Below, one piece after another: positions 24,288 through 35,200 of a stretch of 64,000 nucleotides of DNA; within the stretch, counting starts at the first letter, position 1, and each line of letters starts with the position of its first letter. Origin of the DNA: Halorussus marinus. Lineage in GTDB: Archaea; Halobacteriota; Halobacteria; Halobacteriales; Haladaptataceae. The stretch spans positions 1 through 64,000 of the forward strand of contig NZ_SBIV01000011.1 in the NCBI RefSeq assembly GCF_004765795.1, given 5' to 3'. A program made the translations under genes and the position numbers. The notes under the pieces are model-generated. The model was not told where the DNA came from. It was given only the letters and a program-made list of their open reading frames with translations, and did not search any database.

Positions 24288-27164
24288 ATGAGTTCACAAC
24301 TCCCTTCAAATATCCAGCCAGGAACAGTCGTAGAAAACCGTAACAGACTCTGGAGAGTTGACGCTGTCGACGGAAACGTTGTCACGGCAACCCCCCTGGA
24401 TGGGAACACAGCTGACCGGCATCGATTCTATACGCCTGTTGAGAACATCAAGGAAGGTAGTTTAGAACCGCCAGACCCGAAGAAGCTCGGCAATCCCGAG
24501 TTTCAGCGGTTACTGAATCGGGCATATCGTCTCTCTATGCTCCACGGGACGGCCCCGCTCGTGAGCCTCCAGCGATCACGAGTAATCCCAACCGAGTACC
24601 AACTTACCCCAGTTGTGATGGCTCTCGATATGCCCCGGGTCCGGATGCTACTGGCGGACGACGTCGGTCTCGGGAAAACCATCGAGGCGGGTCTTATCAC
24701 CAGTGAGCTTATGGCTCGCAACAAGGCTGATCGAATCCTCATCATCACGCCTGCGAATCTTCGGGAACAATGGCGTGAGGCGTTCAATTACTTCTTCCAC
24801 ATCGATGCGGACATCATCAGCCGACGCCACCGAAAGGCGATGGAAAAGGAGATCCCGCCAGGAACCAGTCCGTGGGAACACTTCTCGAAGCTCATCGTCA
24901 GCATCGACTATGCGAAGCAGAATAGCGTCCGGCACGAGATTCTTGATCAAGATTGGGACCTCGTCATCATTGACGAGGCGCACCAAGCGGCGAAGCCCCA
25001 CGAATCCGGGGCGAACGAAACGGTCGATATGCAGCGCTGGGACTTTGCGACTGAGATCACCGACCACGCCGAACACTGTCTCCTCCTGACGGCTACGCCT
25101 CACAACGGGTACACGGATTCGTTCGCCAGTCTGATCCGGATGCTCGACGTCGACGCTGTCTCCGGGCCTCGACACAATCCCACTATTCATCGAGACGTTG
25201 CCCGAAAGCACGTGGTTCAACGCCGGCGAGATGACGTCAAGCAGTGGTTCTCCGATAGCGAGGGGAAGAGTCCCTTCCCGGAGCGTGACCAAGACGAGGT
25301 TCGGGTCACACCCACGGAGTACGAGAAGGAGACGTACGACGCCGTTCGGGAGTACGGTGAACTGCTGATGTCCTCCGCACAGCGTTCCAGTTCCAAGAGC
25401 CAGACACTGGCACGCTGGTCCGTTATTCACTTCCTCAAGCGAGCGCTGAGCAGTCCCGAAGCCCTCCGACGATCTCTGAAGAACCGCCAGGACAAACTCG
25501 AAGGTCGGTTGGAGGATCTTGACGAGGAAGACACCCAGACTGTAATCGAGGAAACAGCCGGAATCTCTGAGTCGATGGCACAGGCAAATGCACTCGACGA
25601 CGACCCCGGTGAAGAGTACAGCGAGGAGGAGGTCGGGGAACGAGTCGAGCGAGTCGTCACGGGTGACAAAGCCGCCATCGAACAGGAGCTGGACGTTCTC
25701 GAAGACGTCGCAGAGAAGGCGGAGCGAGTCACCAAAACCCGTGACGCAAAGCTTCAGCGGCTTCTCGACGAGACACTTCCCAATCGGTTCCAGTACCCCC
25801 GTGTCATCATCTTCACGAAGTACGTGGACACGCTGGAGTACCTCGAAGAGCAGATCAAGGACTCGCAGAGCGACGAAACAGAGGTCTTCACGCTTCACGG
25901 ATCGCTGAACGAAGCCCAGCGGAAGGAACGGTTCAAAGAGTTTGAGGACTCTACACGGGGCGTTCTCATCGCCACCGACGTGATATCGGAGGGCATGAAC
26001 CTCCAGCACGCGGCGAACCAGATCATCCACTACGAGCTGCCGTGGAACCCCAATCGTCTGGAGCAACGGAACGGCCGAATCGACCGGTATGGTCAGAAGA
26101 CCGACGAGGTCGTCATCCGAACGATGGTGGTCGAGGACCAGATGGACGTCGCCATCCTCGAAAAGCTCGTCCAGAAAGCGAACAACATCAGGCAGGAGTA
26201 CGGCTTCTCACCGCCGTACTTCGGTGACGACGAGGGTATCCTCGAACTCCTCAAAGACGAGGGGATCGACGCGGGCGTTCCACAGGCGACACTCGAAGAG
26301 TTCGGAGGCGGTTCCGCACCAGCAGAGCGTGAGAGTGCAAGCGTCTTCGACGACGAGACACTCGACCGGATTAAGTCCGAGTCCTTCTACGGACACACCG
26401 AAGTCGGACTGCAAGAGGTTCAGAAGCGCCAAGAAGAGACGCACCAGCGGATCGGCGGTCAGGGAACCCTGGAACAGTTCGTGAAGAGCGCTTTGGACTT
26501 GTTCAGTTGCTCGTACGAGATGAACGTCCAAGGCCACCTCGACATCAAGATTACTGCTGACCGGCTTCAAGGACCGGATATCGACCGAGAGTACGAGGAC
26601 GTGACGTTCGATCCGAACGAGGCGTCCCAGTCCTCGGACACGGAGATGCTCGACATCGCCCATCCGCTCGTACAGCGGCTCATCGAAGCCGTCAAAGAAA
26701 CTGCGTTGACCGACGAGGATCGCTATGGGCGGACAGCCATACGGGGAACCGATGAGGTGAGTGAGCCGACGGCAGTGTATACAGCACTGGTTCGATATGT
26801 GGCAGACACCGAGCCTGACCCAACGATTATGGAGGAGTTGGTGCAGGTCGGGTTGCCGATCTACAGGGACGAGCCCCTCAATCAGGACATCGTCGAGGCG
26901 CTGGAGGAAAGCGAAGCAAAACCGGTTCAGCTGACACAGATGGAGAAGGAAGACGATCTCGAAGCAGCACTCGGACACGAGGCGTTCGAGCAGACGCTCC
27001 AACACCGGGCGGAACAGCGCCGTGACAAGATCGTCGAACAGCGAACGGAGATGCGAACGGAGCTTGAGAAATCCGGAAGCGGAAGCTGGCTGTCCGGCAT
27101 CGACGACGTCGAGATTGCGAGTAAAGATCTGCTGACTGTCACCGTCTACTACGGAAGCAACTAA
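24288..27164 (+). CDS. drmD: SNF2-family helicase, DISARM DrmD-like
   Basis: A 958-residue SWI2/SNF2 superfamily-2 helicase. After an N-terminal SH3-like region (PGTVVENRNRLWRVDAVDGN), the ATPase starts with the Q-like element TEYQLTPVVMALD, Walker A LADDVGLGKT (residues 122-131) and the DEAH box IIDEAHQAAKPH at 229-232. LTATPHNGY is motif III, and the second RecA lobe ends ERNGRIDRYGQ-like as EQRNGRIDRYGQ near 600. A long helical C-terminus follows. This architecture and length match DrmD of class 1 DISARM, also found with Eco57I-type methylases in haloarchaea. It ends two bases before the methylase gene, so the two form an operon. It probably translocates on or remodels incoming DNA. Confidence 0.8.
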   Translation: MSSQLPSNIQPGTVVENRNRLWRVDAVDGNVVTATPLDGNTADRHRFYTPVENIKEGSLEPPDPKKLGNPEFQRLLNRAYRLSMLHGTAPLVSLQRSRVIPTEYQLTPVVMALDMPRVRMLLADDVGLGKTIEAGLITSELMARNKADRILIITPANLREQWREAFNYFFHIDADIISRRHRKAMEKEIPPGTSPWEHFSKLIVSIDYAKQNSVRHEILDQDWDLVIIDEAHQAAKPHESGANETVDMQRWDFATEITDHAEHCLLLTATPHNGYTDSFASLIRMLDVDAVSGPRHNPTIHRDVARKHVVQRRRDDVKQWFSDSEGKSPFPERDQDEVRVTPTEYEKETYDAVREYGELLMSSAQRSSSKSQTLARWSVIHFLKRALSSPEALRRSLKNRQDKLEGRLEDLDEEDTQTVIEETAGISESMAQANALDDDPGEEYSEEEVGERVERVVTGDKAAIEQELDVLEDVAEKAERVTKTRDAKLQRLLDETLPNRFQYPRVIIFTKYVDTLEYLEEQIKDSQSDETEVFTLHGSLNEAQRKERFKEFEDSTRGVLIATDVISEGMNLQHAANQIIHYELPWNPNRLEQRNGRIDRYGQKTDEVVIRTMVVEDQMDVAILEKLVQKANNIRQEYGFSPPYFGDDEGILELLKDEGIDAGVPQATLEEFGGGSAPAERESASVFDDETLDRIKSESFYGHTEVGLQEVQKRQEETHQRIGGQGTLEQFVKSALDLFSCSYEMNVQGHLDIKITADRLQGPDIDREYEDVTFDPNEASQSSDTEMLDIAHPLVQRLIEAVKETALTDEDRYGRTAIRGTDEVSEPTAVYTALVRYVADTEPDPTIMEELVQVGLPIYRDEPLNQDIVEALEESEAKPVQLTQMEKEDDLEAALGHEAFEQTLQHRAEQRRDKIVEQRTEMRTELEKSGSGSWLSGIDDVEIASKDLLTVTVYYGSN

Positions 27165-27166
27165 CG

Positions 27167-30100
27167 ATGAGTATCGATACCCCCTCCACCGAAGACGAAA
27201 CAGAATCGAGTTCCAGTACGCCACGAACCGGGTCAACGACGTTTATCAACACTAGCGGCGGCCTGCTCACGGACGAACTGGTGAGCAAACTCCGCCAGCG
27301 TCACTGTGGGGAGTCGGCCGTCCGACCGGAGACCTTTGCGTTACCGGACACGGAGCCGCCCGAAGAGGCCGACATCGAAGCGGAGATCGGGAATACGTGG
27401 GACACGCTTCGAGAGCGGTGGGACGAGCTCACGATGGACGAGACGCTGTTCCATATGGACATCTCGGACGCTCGTACGAAGTGGATCCTCAAGCTGTTCC
27501 AGAATCTCGGCTTCGAACCGGTCTTCCAGCGTGAGAATCTCGAAGCAGGCGGCATCGAGGCGAATCTCTCCCACAAGGGTTGGCCCGACGGTGACATCGA
27601 AAGCTACGGCGAGATGGAGGGGCGGACGGCTCCGATCATCCATACCGTCGAACCTGAGCAGAAGCTGGACGAGAAACCAGAGGACGCTCCCCGTGGAGCC
27701 AAAAGTCCACACGACACGCTCCAGGAGTTCCTGAACGCCAGCGACAAACACGACTGGGCCGTCGTGACCAACGGACTAACGCTCCGGATTCTTCGAGACT
27801 TCTACCACACGTACACCCGTGGGTACGTGGAGTTCGATCTGGAGAATATGTTCACGAGCCGGGATTACGGAGACTTCCGGGCGCTCTACCGGCTCTGCCA
27901 CGCCACACGGTTCATCGAGCCCGTTGTCGCCGATGATGAAGAGGATGACGTCGAAACCCCGCTGGAGCAACTGTATCAGGTCGCTCTATCAACCGGGGTC
28001 AAGGTCGGTCAAGACCTCCAGTCCAACGTCGTAAGCGCCATCGAGACGCTAGGAACTGGACTACTCAATCAGGAGATTCGAGAATACCTCGAAGAAGGTG
28101 GAGAGGAGGAAGCCAAGGAGTACTATCAGGAGGTTCTCCTGGTGGTGTATCGCCTGCTCTTCCTGATGTATGCAGAGCAACGGGGAATGATGGCTTCTCG
28201 TGATAGTCTGTACACTGACGAGTACAGCATTACGAACCTCCGTGAGAAGGCCGAAACACGCACGAACAGGAGTGACCGGAACAGCGACCTGTGGCACGGA
28301 TTGCAGTCCACGTTCCGTCTCGTCGAGAAGGGCGATGATGAACTGGGTGTCCCCTGTTACAATGGGATGCTCTTCGACTCGGATCGGTTAGAATGGGTGT
28401 CAGAAAGCGAGTGCTACAACGACGATCTCTTAGACGCAATCGAGGATCTAACGCTGATCGAACACGAGGGGACTCGCCAGCGCATCTCGTACGCCGACCT
28501 CGGCGTTGAGGAGATTGGCTCCGTCTACGAGAGCCTTCTCGAATTCACACCGAAGCTTGCAACCGAGGTTGTTGAGCTAGAAGACCGAACGGTCTCTCAC
28601 GGTGAGTTCTATCTCGATGATCGAGGAACCGAACGGAAAGAGACCGGGAGCTACTACACGGATCCCGGACTGGTACAGGAACTCGTTCAGAGTTCGCTCA
28701 AGCCCGTCGTAGAAGATCGCCTCGAAGATGCTGCCACAGCTGAGAAAAAAGAAGATGCTCTCCTCGATATCTCGGTCTGTGACCCAGCAAGCGGAAGTGG
28801 GGCGTTCCTGATAGCTGCAAACAATTTCCTCGCACAGCGACTCGCTCGTATTCGGACTGACAGTGACTATCCACCTGAAGAGCAGATACGTGAGGCACGT
28901 CGTGATGTCCTCCAGCATTGTATCTACGCCGTTGACCTCAACCCAATGGCCGTCGAACTGGCGAAGGTCAGCCTGTGGATCAATTCCGCCGTGGAAGACA
29001 AACCGCTGAACTTCCTCGACCACCACATCAAATGCGGAAACTCCCTGATTGGAACCAATTCGAAACTTCTGGAAGGAGAATTCCCCGTTGATGCGTACGA
29101 AACCGCCGGTGGCCGTGATTGGCACGTCGGGAATGAGATTCGGAAGCGGATTAGAAGCGAAAACAAGGAACGGTCTAAGGGTTCCTCAGAGTCGTCGTTG
29201 CAACAATGGGGTGCGGGCAAGGAGGAGTATGTGGATATCGCTGAACAGATTGATGAGATCGAAGAGGAAGATACGGAAGACATAGAGAAAAAGAAGGAGC
29301 TGTACGACGAACTCCAGCAGTCAGAGGCGTACCAACAAGAGAAACTCGCGTACGATATCTGGACAGCAGCGTTTTACTGGCCAATGGATGGTTCAGCGAA
29401 GGAATATCCATCCCCTTCGACAATCGAAAAAATCCGTCGTAACCCGTATCCGAATGACGAAGAGCTTCGGGATTTGATAGATATAGCTACTGAGCTTGCG
29501 GAGGAGCAGCGATTCTTCCACTGGGAACTTGAGTTCCCGGAAGTGTTCGGTGGGTCTTCATCTGGTTTTGATTGTGTCTTAGGCAATCCTCCGTGGGATA
29601 AAGTAAAAGTAGAAGAAAAAGAATGGTTTGCCGGAAAGGTTCCTGAAATAGCGGAGTCTGACTCGAAAGGGCACCGTTCACAACTTATTAATGATCTGGA
29701 AGAATCGAACTCGGATCTTTATAAGCAATGGGAGTTAGCGTCCAAACGGTCTTCCCAAACGTCCAAATTCATACGGGAATCTGGACGCTATCCGTTATCT
29801 GGATCTGGTGAAGTCAATACCTATCCCATATTTACAGAACTCTCAAACTCTGAGTTAGTAAGCGATCTTGGAAGAGTAGGGATGGTCGTCAAGACAGGTA
29901 TTGCAACAGACTATCGGACGAGAGATCTATTTGCTCATTTCGTAGAAAACAATCAGTTATCGACTTTATATAGCTTTGTTAACAGTGAAGGACTCTTCCC
30001 TGACGTTCATCCAAATGAGCGGTTTTGCCTACTCACTCTCACAGGGGACGAAAACCCAGTTTCCGAATTTGAGTTGTCATTCTATAATACAAATATCGAA

Positions 30101-31240
30101 ATGCTAAATGATAGCAATAGAAAGTATACATTAACCCCGGACCAGATAGAAGCGATAAATCCGAATACAAAGGGCTGCCCGACCTTCAAGAACAAACGTA
30201 TTAGGGATATTTCAGTTTCGATCTATGATAAATTCCCTGTATTAGTTAATGAGGAGTCAGAAAATAATCCGTGGGGATTAACATACCATCGGGTCGTCGA
30301 TATGACGGGAGATTCAGGCTTATTCGAAAATAACACGCTTGAATCTCTTCGGGAGCGAGGATATGAACTTGATAAGAACGGTATCTTCCAAAGTGACAAT
30401 CCTGCCGAGGAAAATTACCTTCCGCTATATGAGGCGAAGTATATTCATCAATTCGATCATCGTTTCGGGACTTTTGAAGGAGTCTCTAAAGACTCTCGAT
30501 TTACTCGAAGAGCCAGTACTAGGACTCCGTCTACTACAGAGAAACAGAGTGTGGATTATGAAATTGTTCCTCGATACTGGATAGAAGAGGGCGACTTTGA
30601 GAGTCTGAAATCTGAAATGAATTGGGACCGTGAATGGATATTTACCTTCCGAGATATTGCGAGAGTTACTAGCGATCAGCGGACAGCAATGGGAACAATC
30701 GCTCCTTTCTACCCATTCAGTAACAAAGCACCTGTTCTTACTTTCTCTAAGGACAGATCGGGCGAGGAGGTGGTTATTTTCACTACACTATTCACCTCAT
30801 TTGCATTTGATTTCATTCTGCGACAATCTCTCAGCGGTGCGTCAATAAACCTATATATCCTAAAACAACTCCCAATGCCTGAACCAGAGTTGCTATCAGA
30901 ATACAGTGTTGAATATGGTGGAGAGGAGCAATCTCTTGATCAGTTCCTATTTGAGCGCGGGCTCAAACTAATATGGACTTCCCACTCATTAGATCCATTA
31001 GGAAATGATGTCGAGATCGAGTCAGGGCCTTATGTGTGGGACGAAGAAGAGCGAGCCCAACTCAGAGCTGAAATCGATGCCGCAGTCTCAAAGTTATATG
31101 GACTAAACCGAAGTGACTTCGAGTATGTTTTAGAATCATTTGACATATTAGAGAAAAAACAGAGGGAAGAGTATGGTGATTATAAACAGAAGAGAAATTG
31201 CCTACGGACATATGATGAAATAGAACTAGTGAGCGACTGA
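27167..31240 (+). CDS. drmMI: Eco57I/PglX-type N6-adenine methyltransferase, DrmMI-like
   Basis: A 1357-residue DNA methyltransferase. The N-terminal 500 residues include a helical region (LKLFQNLGFEPVF, HDWAVVTNGLTLRILRD) seen in PglX/DrmMI and Eco57I-like enzymes. ETGSYYTDPGLVQELV and CDPASGSGAFLIAA near residue 535 form the SAM site, and CVLGNPPWDKV near 807 is the catalytic NPPW of N6-adenine methylases. The final third holds the target recognition region and ends in a coiled coil. Coding DNA from about 29,560 onward is visibly AT-richer than the first 2.4 kb, suggesting a swapped specificity part. No frameshift is seen. It should mark host DNA for self/non-self discrimination in the DISARM-like module. 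Confidence 0.85.
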   Translation: MSIDTPSTEDETESSSSTPRTGSTTFINTSGGLLTDELVSKLRQRHCGESAVRPETFALPDTEPPEEADIEAEIGNTWDTLRERWDELTMDETLFHMDISDARTKWILKLFQNLGFEPVFQRENLEAGGIEANLSHKGWPDGDIESYGEMEGRTAPIIHTVEPEQKLDEKPEDAPRGAKSPHDTLQEFLNASDKHDWAVVTNGLTLRILRDFYHTYTRGYVEFDLENMFTSRDYGDFRALYRLCHATRFIEPVVADDEEDDVETPLEQLYQVALSTGVKVGQDLQSNVVSAIETLGTGLLNQEIREYLEEGGEEEAKEYYQEVLLVVYRLLFLMYAEQRGMMASRDSLYTDEYSITNLREKAETRTNRSDRNSDLWHGLQSTFRLVEKGDDELGVPCYNGMLFDSDRLEWVSESECYNDDLLDAIEDLTLIEHEGTRQRISYADLGVEEIGSVYESLLEFTPKLATEVVELEDRTVSHGEFYLDDRGTERKETGSYYTDPGLVQELVQSSLKPVVEDRLEDAATAEKKEDALLDISVCDPASGSGAFLIAANNFLAQRLARIRTDSDYPPEEQIREARRDVLQHCIYAVDLNPMAVELAKVSLWINSAVEDKPLNFLDHHIKCGNSLIGTNSKLLEGEFPVDAYETAGGRDWHVGNEIRKRIRSENKERSKGSSESSLQQWGAGKEEYVDIAEQIDEIEEEDTEDIEKKKELYDELQQSEAYQQEKLAYDIWTAAFYWPMDGSAKEYPSPSTIEKIRRNPYPNDEELRDLIDIATELAEEQRFFHWELEFPEVFGGSSSGFDCVLGNPPWDKVKVEEKEWFAGKVPEIAESDSKGHRSQLINDLEESNSDLYKQWELASKRSSQTSKFIRESGRYPLSGSGEVNTYPIFTELSNSELVSDLGRVGMVVKTGIATDYRTRDLFAHFVENNQLSTLYSFVNSEGLFPDVHPNERFCLLTLTGDENPVSEFELSFYNTNIEMLNDSNRKYTLTPDQIEAINPNTKGCPTFKNKRIRDISVSIYDKFPVLVNEESENNPWGLTYHRVVDMTGDSGLFENNTLESLRERGYELDKNGIFQSDNPAEENYLPLYEAKYIHQFDHRFGTFEGVSKDSRFTRRASTRTPSTTEKQSVDYEIVPRYWIEEGDFESLKSEMNWDREWIFTFRDIARVTSDQRTAMGTIAPFYPFSNKAPVLTFSKDRSGEEVVIFTTLFTSFAFDFILRQSLSGASINLYILKQLPMPEPELLSEYSVEYGGEEQSLDQFLFERGLKLIWTSHSLDPLGNDVEIESGPYVWDEEERAQLRAEIDAAVSKLYGLNRSDFEYVLESFDILEKKQREEYGDYKQKRNCLRTYDEIELVSD

Positions 31241-31255
31241 CCTCGCTAATAGAAA

Positions 31256-31636
31256 TTATTGTTGAGGGTCAGTTCTTAGGGTTTCTAAAGGCACCCACTC
31301 TTCTTTTTCCTCACCAAAAAATTCCCACCATGTCCATCCATTTATTTCATATTCACTATTCGTAACATCTGAATTCGCTTCACGAGCGGCCCCCGATGGG
31401 GAGAATTTCTGATTATTATAAATTATATGCCCATCTCGTATTTTGGCTTGAACCGCTTCACCGGCTTGCTCACCCCGTTTATACTGGTGACGAATTACAA
31501 CTTTCCTTTCGAGTTCCTTTAGCCTTGGATGGCCATTTTCCGATGTGTAGGCCTTCTCCGACATAAGAGAAACTATTAAACATATCTTCTTAAGCAATTC
31601 GTCAAGTGGCCTTCCTAGAGCACCCCCCGTCGACAA
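31256..31636 (-). CDS. RAMA-domain-like small protein, antisense in DISARM-like module
   Basis: A 126-residue protein on the opposite strand, between the methylase and the TBP-like gene. Residues 60-125 read AVQAKIRDGHIIYNNQKFSP, then SGAAREANSDV, NGWTWWEFFGEE and PLETLR. The order of an alterable base-contact loop, SPSGAA and NGWxxW is that of the RAMA domain (restriction enzyme and adenine methylase associated) and related DUF4357 modules, which are thought to bind modified DNA. The N-terminus is helical and contains a Cys. The gene is AT-rich like its neighbours. It stops 15 bp from the methylase stop, convergent with it. It may recognise the methyl mark or regulate the module; this is inference. 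Confidence 0.6.
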   Translation of the reverse strand: MSTGGALGRPLDELLKKICLIVSLMSEKAYTSENGHPRLKELERKVVIRHQYKRGEQAGEAVQAKIRDGHIIYNNQKFSPSGAAREANSDVTNSEYEINGWTWWEFFGEEKEEWVPLETLRTDPQQ

Positions 31637-31681
31637 GAAGCAACATCAATTACCCTTGCCCTCGTAAAGGAAGTTAGTATC

Positions 31682-32245
31682 GTGACTGATGTTGAGTTAG
31701 CGAATATTGTCGGGATTCTTGATTTCCATAGGGAGTTAAACTTAGAGGCAGTTGCTGAGTTATTAGAATCTTCTAGTGTAGTGTCTGAGGTCAACTATTC
31801 TCCTGAAGAAAACCACTGGCTTCAAACTAGGTTTAGATTTAATGAGGGGTCGAAATACGTGGCTTTCTATCGATCTGGAACCTGTGCATTAGTTGGTTGT
31901 AGTTCATTTGAACAATTGAATCAGCTTGTAGAACTGGTTGAGAACGCAATGGAGCCAGTAATACGAGATACCCCTTCACTGGATATTAAGAATTTGGTGT
32001 GTGTTGGTGAGTTAAGCCAGAAGCTTAACCTCACACACTTAGCAATTGCTGCGGGCCTTGAACATGTGGAATACGAACCAGAGCAGTTCCCGGGATTAAT
32101 CTATAGAGGTAATGAATCCGATCCAGTATTTCTTGTCTTCGCTAGTGGAAAAGTGGTTATTACAGGGGCAACTTCAAGAAAGGAGGCAAATCAATCATTT
32201 CAAGATTTCACAGAGAAGTTAGTAGAATTGGGGTTAAGGGACTAA
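31682..32245 (+). CDS. TATA-binding-protein homologue (TBP fold)
   Basis: A 187-residue protein of normal archaeal TBP length with the two-repeat TBP saddle. The second repeat is well conserved: LDIKNLVCVGELSQKLNLTH-type strand, YEPEQFPGLIYRG, VFLVFASGKVVITGA and a terminal helix ending KLVELGL. The first repeat keeps ANIVGILDFHRELNLEAVAE but lacks the YEPEQFPGL and SGKxVxTGA consensus, showing HWLQTRFRF and YRSGTCALVG instead. It starts at GTG 31682, is AT-rich and sits in the same direction between drmMI-like and the giant helicase gene. It may be a dedicated transcription factor for the module or a repurposed DNA-binding subunit. It is not the housekeeping TBP. Confidence 0.8.
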   Translation: MTDVELANIVGILDFHRELNLEAVAELLESSSVVSEVNYSPEENHWLQTRFRFNEGSKYVAFYRSGTCALVGCSSFEQLNQLVELVENAMEPVIRDTPSLDIKNLVCVGELSQKLNLTHLAIAAGLEHVEYEPEQFPGLIYRGNESDPVFLVFASGKVVITGATSRKEANQSFQDFTEKLVELGLRD

Positions 32246-32288
32246 CCCAGCACAAGCATTTTGTCGCACTTGGCCATCTGACAATGTA

Positions 32289-35200
32289 ATGGCCACTCGT
32301 CTCAATCCTTTCGACGCCCTCGATAACGTCCAATCCTCCTATCGGTCCTACGTCGAGACGTTCCAGAACGTCGACGACGAGACGATTAACGCCTGGATTG
32401 AGAACCGCATCGAGACGGGGAAGGTGCTGTGGAAGGAACCGTTCGTCCAACTGAATCAGCGCTTCCAGTACGGCGATACCCTCGAAGAGTTCGTCGCAGA
32501 CGATAAACTTCACGAGGGTATTCTGGACGTGTTCACCGGTGCTGGCGGCGATCCAATCGAGCCGTACAAGCACCAGACTGAGGCAATCCAGTCCATCCAA
32601 TCTGGGAACAACACCATCGTCTCCACGGGCACGGGCTCGGGGAAGAGCTTCGCTTTCGGGATTCCCATCGTCAGCCATTGTCTCGAAGCCAAAGAGCGCG
32701 GTGAGGACGGGATCAAGGCGGTCATCATCTATCCGATGAACGCTCTGGCGAACTCCCAGTACGAGGACTTCGCAGAGCGACTCGCCGGGACTGGCCTCCG
32801 GCTGGGGCTCTACACGGGTGACACGCCACACAACCCTGACGAAGCACCTGAGTTCCTCCGGCAGTTCGGCCGTGAGGAGGCGTTCGACTCCGAAGTCGTC
32901 TCTCGGGAAGAGATGCAGAACGACCCGCCGGACATCCTGATGACGAACTACGTCATGCTCGACCTCATCCTTACCAGGCATGACGACAAGAAGCTCTTCC
33001 CAGAGATGCACGAGGGAGTCCTGCAGTATCTGGTCCTCGACGAGATCCACACCTACACCGGCCATCAGGGAGCCGACGTCGCCGCACTCGTCCGCCGGTT
33101 GAAGCAGAATACCGACGCCGGAGAGGAGCTCGTCTGTGTCGGTACCTCTGCGACGGTCCAGAGCGACGAGGGAATCGACGCCAACGACGAGATCGCCGAC
33201 TTCACCGGGAAGATCTTCGGCGAGGAGGTTGACGCCGACAACGTCGTTCGGGAGTCTCACTATCCGCTCCCCCTCTCTGACGACGAGCCGCTCCCCGACG
33301 ACATCGAAGTCACCGAGGACGACATCGCAACCTTCGATGGGAGTCTCGAAGCCGCACAGGGCCTCACCGAGAAGCTCCTCGACCGGGATCTGATGCCGGC
33401 GGAAACGACCGATGCTTCAGCACTCGGAAACACGCTGGAGGATCACCCCACGATCAAGTTCCTCGACGAAGAGCTCAGCTCCCAGAGCCAGCAGATCTTC
33501 GCCGGCGAGGACGACGAAAGCGAAGACGGGAAGGATCTCGTCAGTAGCTATCAGGAACAGTACCGACCCGATACATCTCGGTACGACATCGAGCAAGAAC
33601 TTCAGGCCGCTCTGCTCGTCGGAACGGTTGGAACGACCGAGATACAGGGCGAGGAACAGCCGATCTTCATCCCGAAGCTCCACACCTTCTTCAGCCAGGG
33701 GAGTGGCCTCGTCTCCTGTCTTACTGAGGAGTCTTTCCAGGACGACGAGCCGCATCTGAGTGACGCCGGCGACATTGAGTGCCGTACGTGCGCACAAGAA
33801 CACGACCGCACCCGGACTGCCTACCCGCTCTCGTTCTGTCGGGGATGCGGTCAGGAGTACTACACCACGGTCGTCGATCAAGAGAACACCGTCACACAGG
33901 GTGCGCTGAGTACCTTCGTGGACACGGAGGAGGACGAAGAGGAGGCGTACCTGATGCGGGGCGATTGGGACCGAGAAACCGCTCCACTCCCCGATGAGTG
34001 GCTGAACGACAACGGGCAGCTTCGAGACACCTACGTCGAGGCTGAACCCCGACCAGCTACCTATTGCCCGGAGTGCGATCAGCTTACCCCCGGACGAGTG
34101 GAACAGGGACAGCTCGAATGTGGATGCTTCGCTGCACAGGGCGTCGAGGTAATGCGAGTGAACCAGCCGTTCCTGTTCTGTCCGAACTGTGGCGTCCACT
34201 ACACTCGCCGAGTCAAGAACGAGTTCAACAAGCTGTTCACGTTCGGGACGGTCGGTCGCTCGACGGCGACGGACGTTCTCATCGGGAACACGATGCGGAA
34301 CCTCCCCGACGACCAGCAGAAGACCATTGCCTTCTCTGACAATCGACAGGACACTGCGTTACAGGCGGCTCACCTCAATAATCTCTACCAGCGGGTTCGA
34401 TTCCGACGCTCACTGTACCATACCCTCGCACAGGAGGAAGACGATGTCAGCCTCACCACGCTCGGGAACGACGTCTTCGATCTCCTCGATGACGAGGAAG
34501 CCCTTCCGCCAGCCATAGACACGGGGATGTTCGGGCCGTCGGCGGAGGACCGCCAGAACTACAGCGACTACCTGCTGTTCAACGTCATTCTCGAACTCGG
34601 CCGTGAACAGCAACGCACCCAGCAGAGCCTCGAAGATGTCGGGCTGATCGATGTCGAGTATGAGAACCTCGATAAGCTTGCGGACGTCGACGATGTCTGG
34701 GAATCGATCCCCGTGCTTTCGACTGCAGATCCGACGGTGCGGGAAGAGTACGTCCACGGATTCTTGGACATCTTCCGCCGGAGTATTGCGATAGACCACG
34801 AGAGCACCACGAACTTCGCCGACTTCAAGCGGAACGTAATCAACCAACTCGACGAAGAGGTCCATTTCCACGGGCAGGAGTTCTTCAACTTCCCAGTCGG
34901 ATACAGCGATACAGCAAGTACTAGTGGGAGACACCGTGTCCGTCGCCTCACTCACCCTCGCTCTCGACACGTTCGTTGGACAGCCCGTGCGTTAGACGTC
35001 GACACCGATACTGCGAAAGCGATCATCAATAGCGTTATCGACCTCATCAGCGATGACGAGGTACTCAAGCTGTTGACGCAGGAGTCGCTGAAGTACACCG
35101 GGAAGGTGTATATGCTGAACCACAGTGCGATTCGAGTTACTCACGCTGACCCCGATGACGTGCGGGTCTGCCCGAAGTGTGGAACACCGACGACTCGGGA

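Noticed and set aside
24648-26066. Long minus-strand frame opposite the SNF2 helicase gene
   Set aside because: It is a frame shadow of GC-rich coding DNA; the helicase motifs on the plus strand are continuous.
26208-27236. Long minus-strand frame opposite the end of the SNF2 helicase gene
   Set aside because: Also a shadow: hydrophobic, Leu/Val/Arg-rich and non-acidic, unlike proteins of this organism.
32208-33260. Minus-strand frame of 350 codons opposite the giant helicase start
   Set aside because: It covers the Walker A and DEIH motifs of the plus-strand gene, so it is a shadow.
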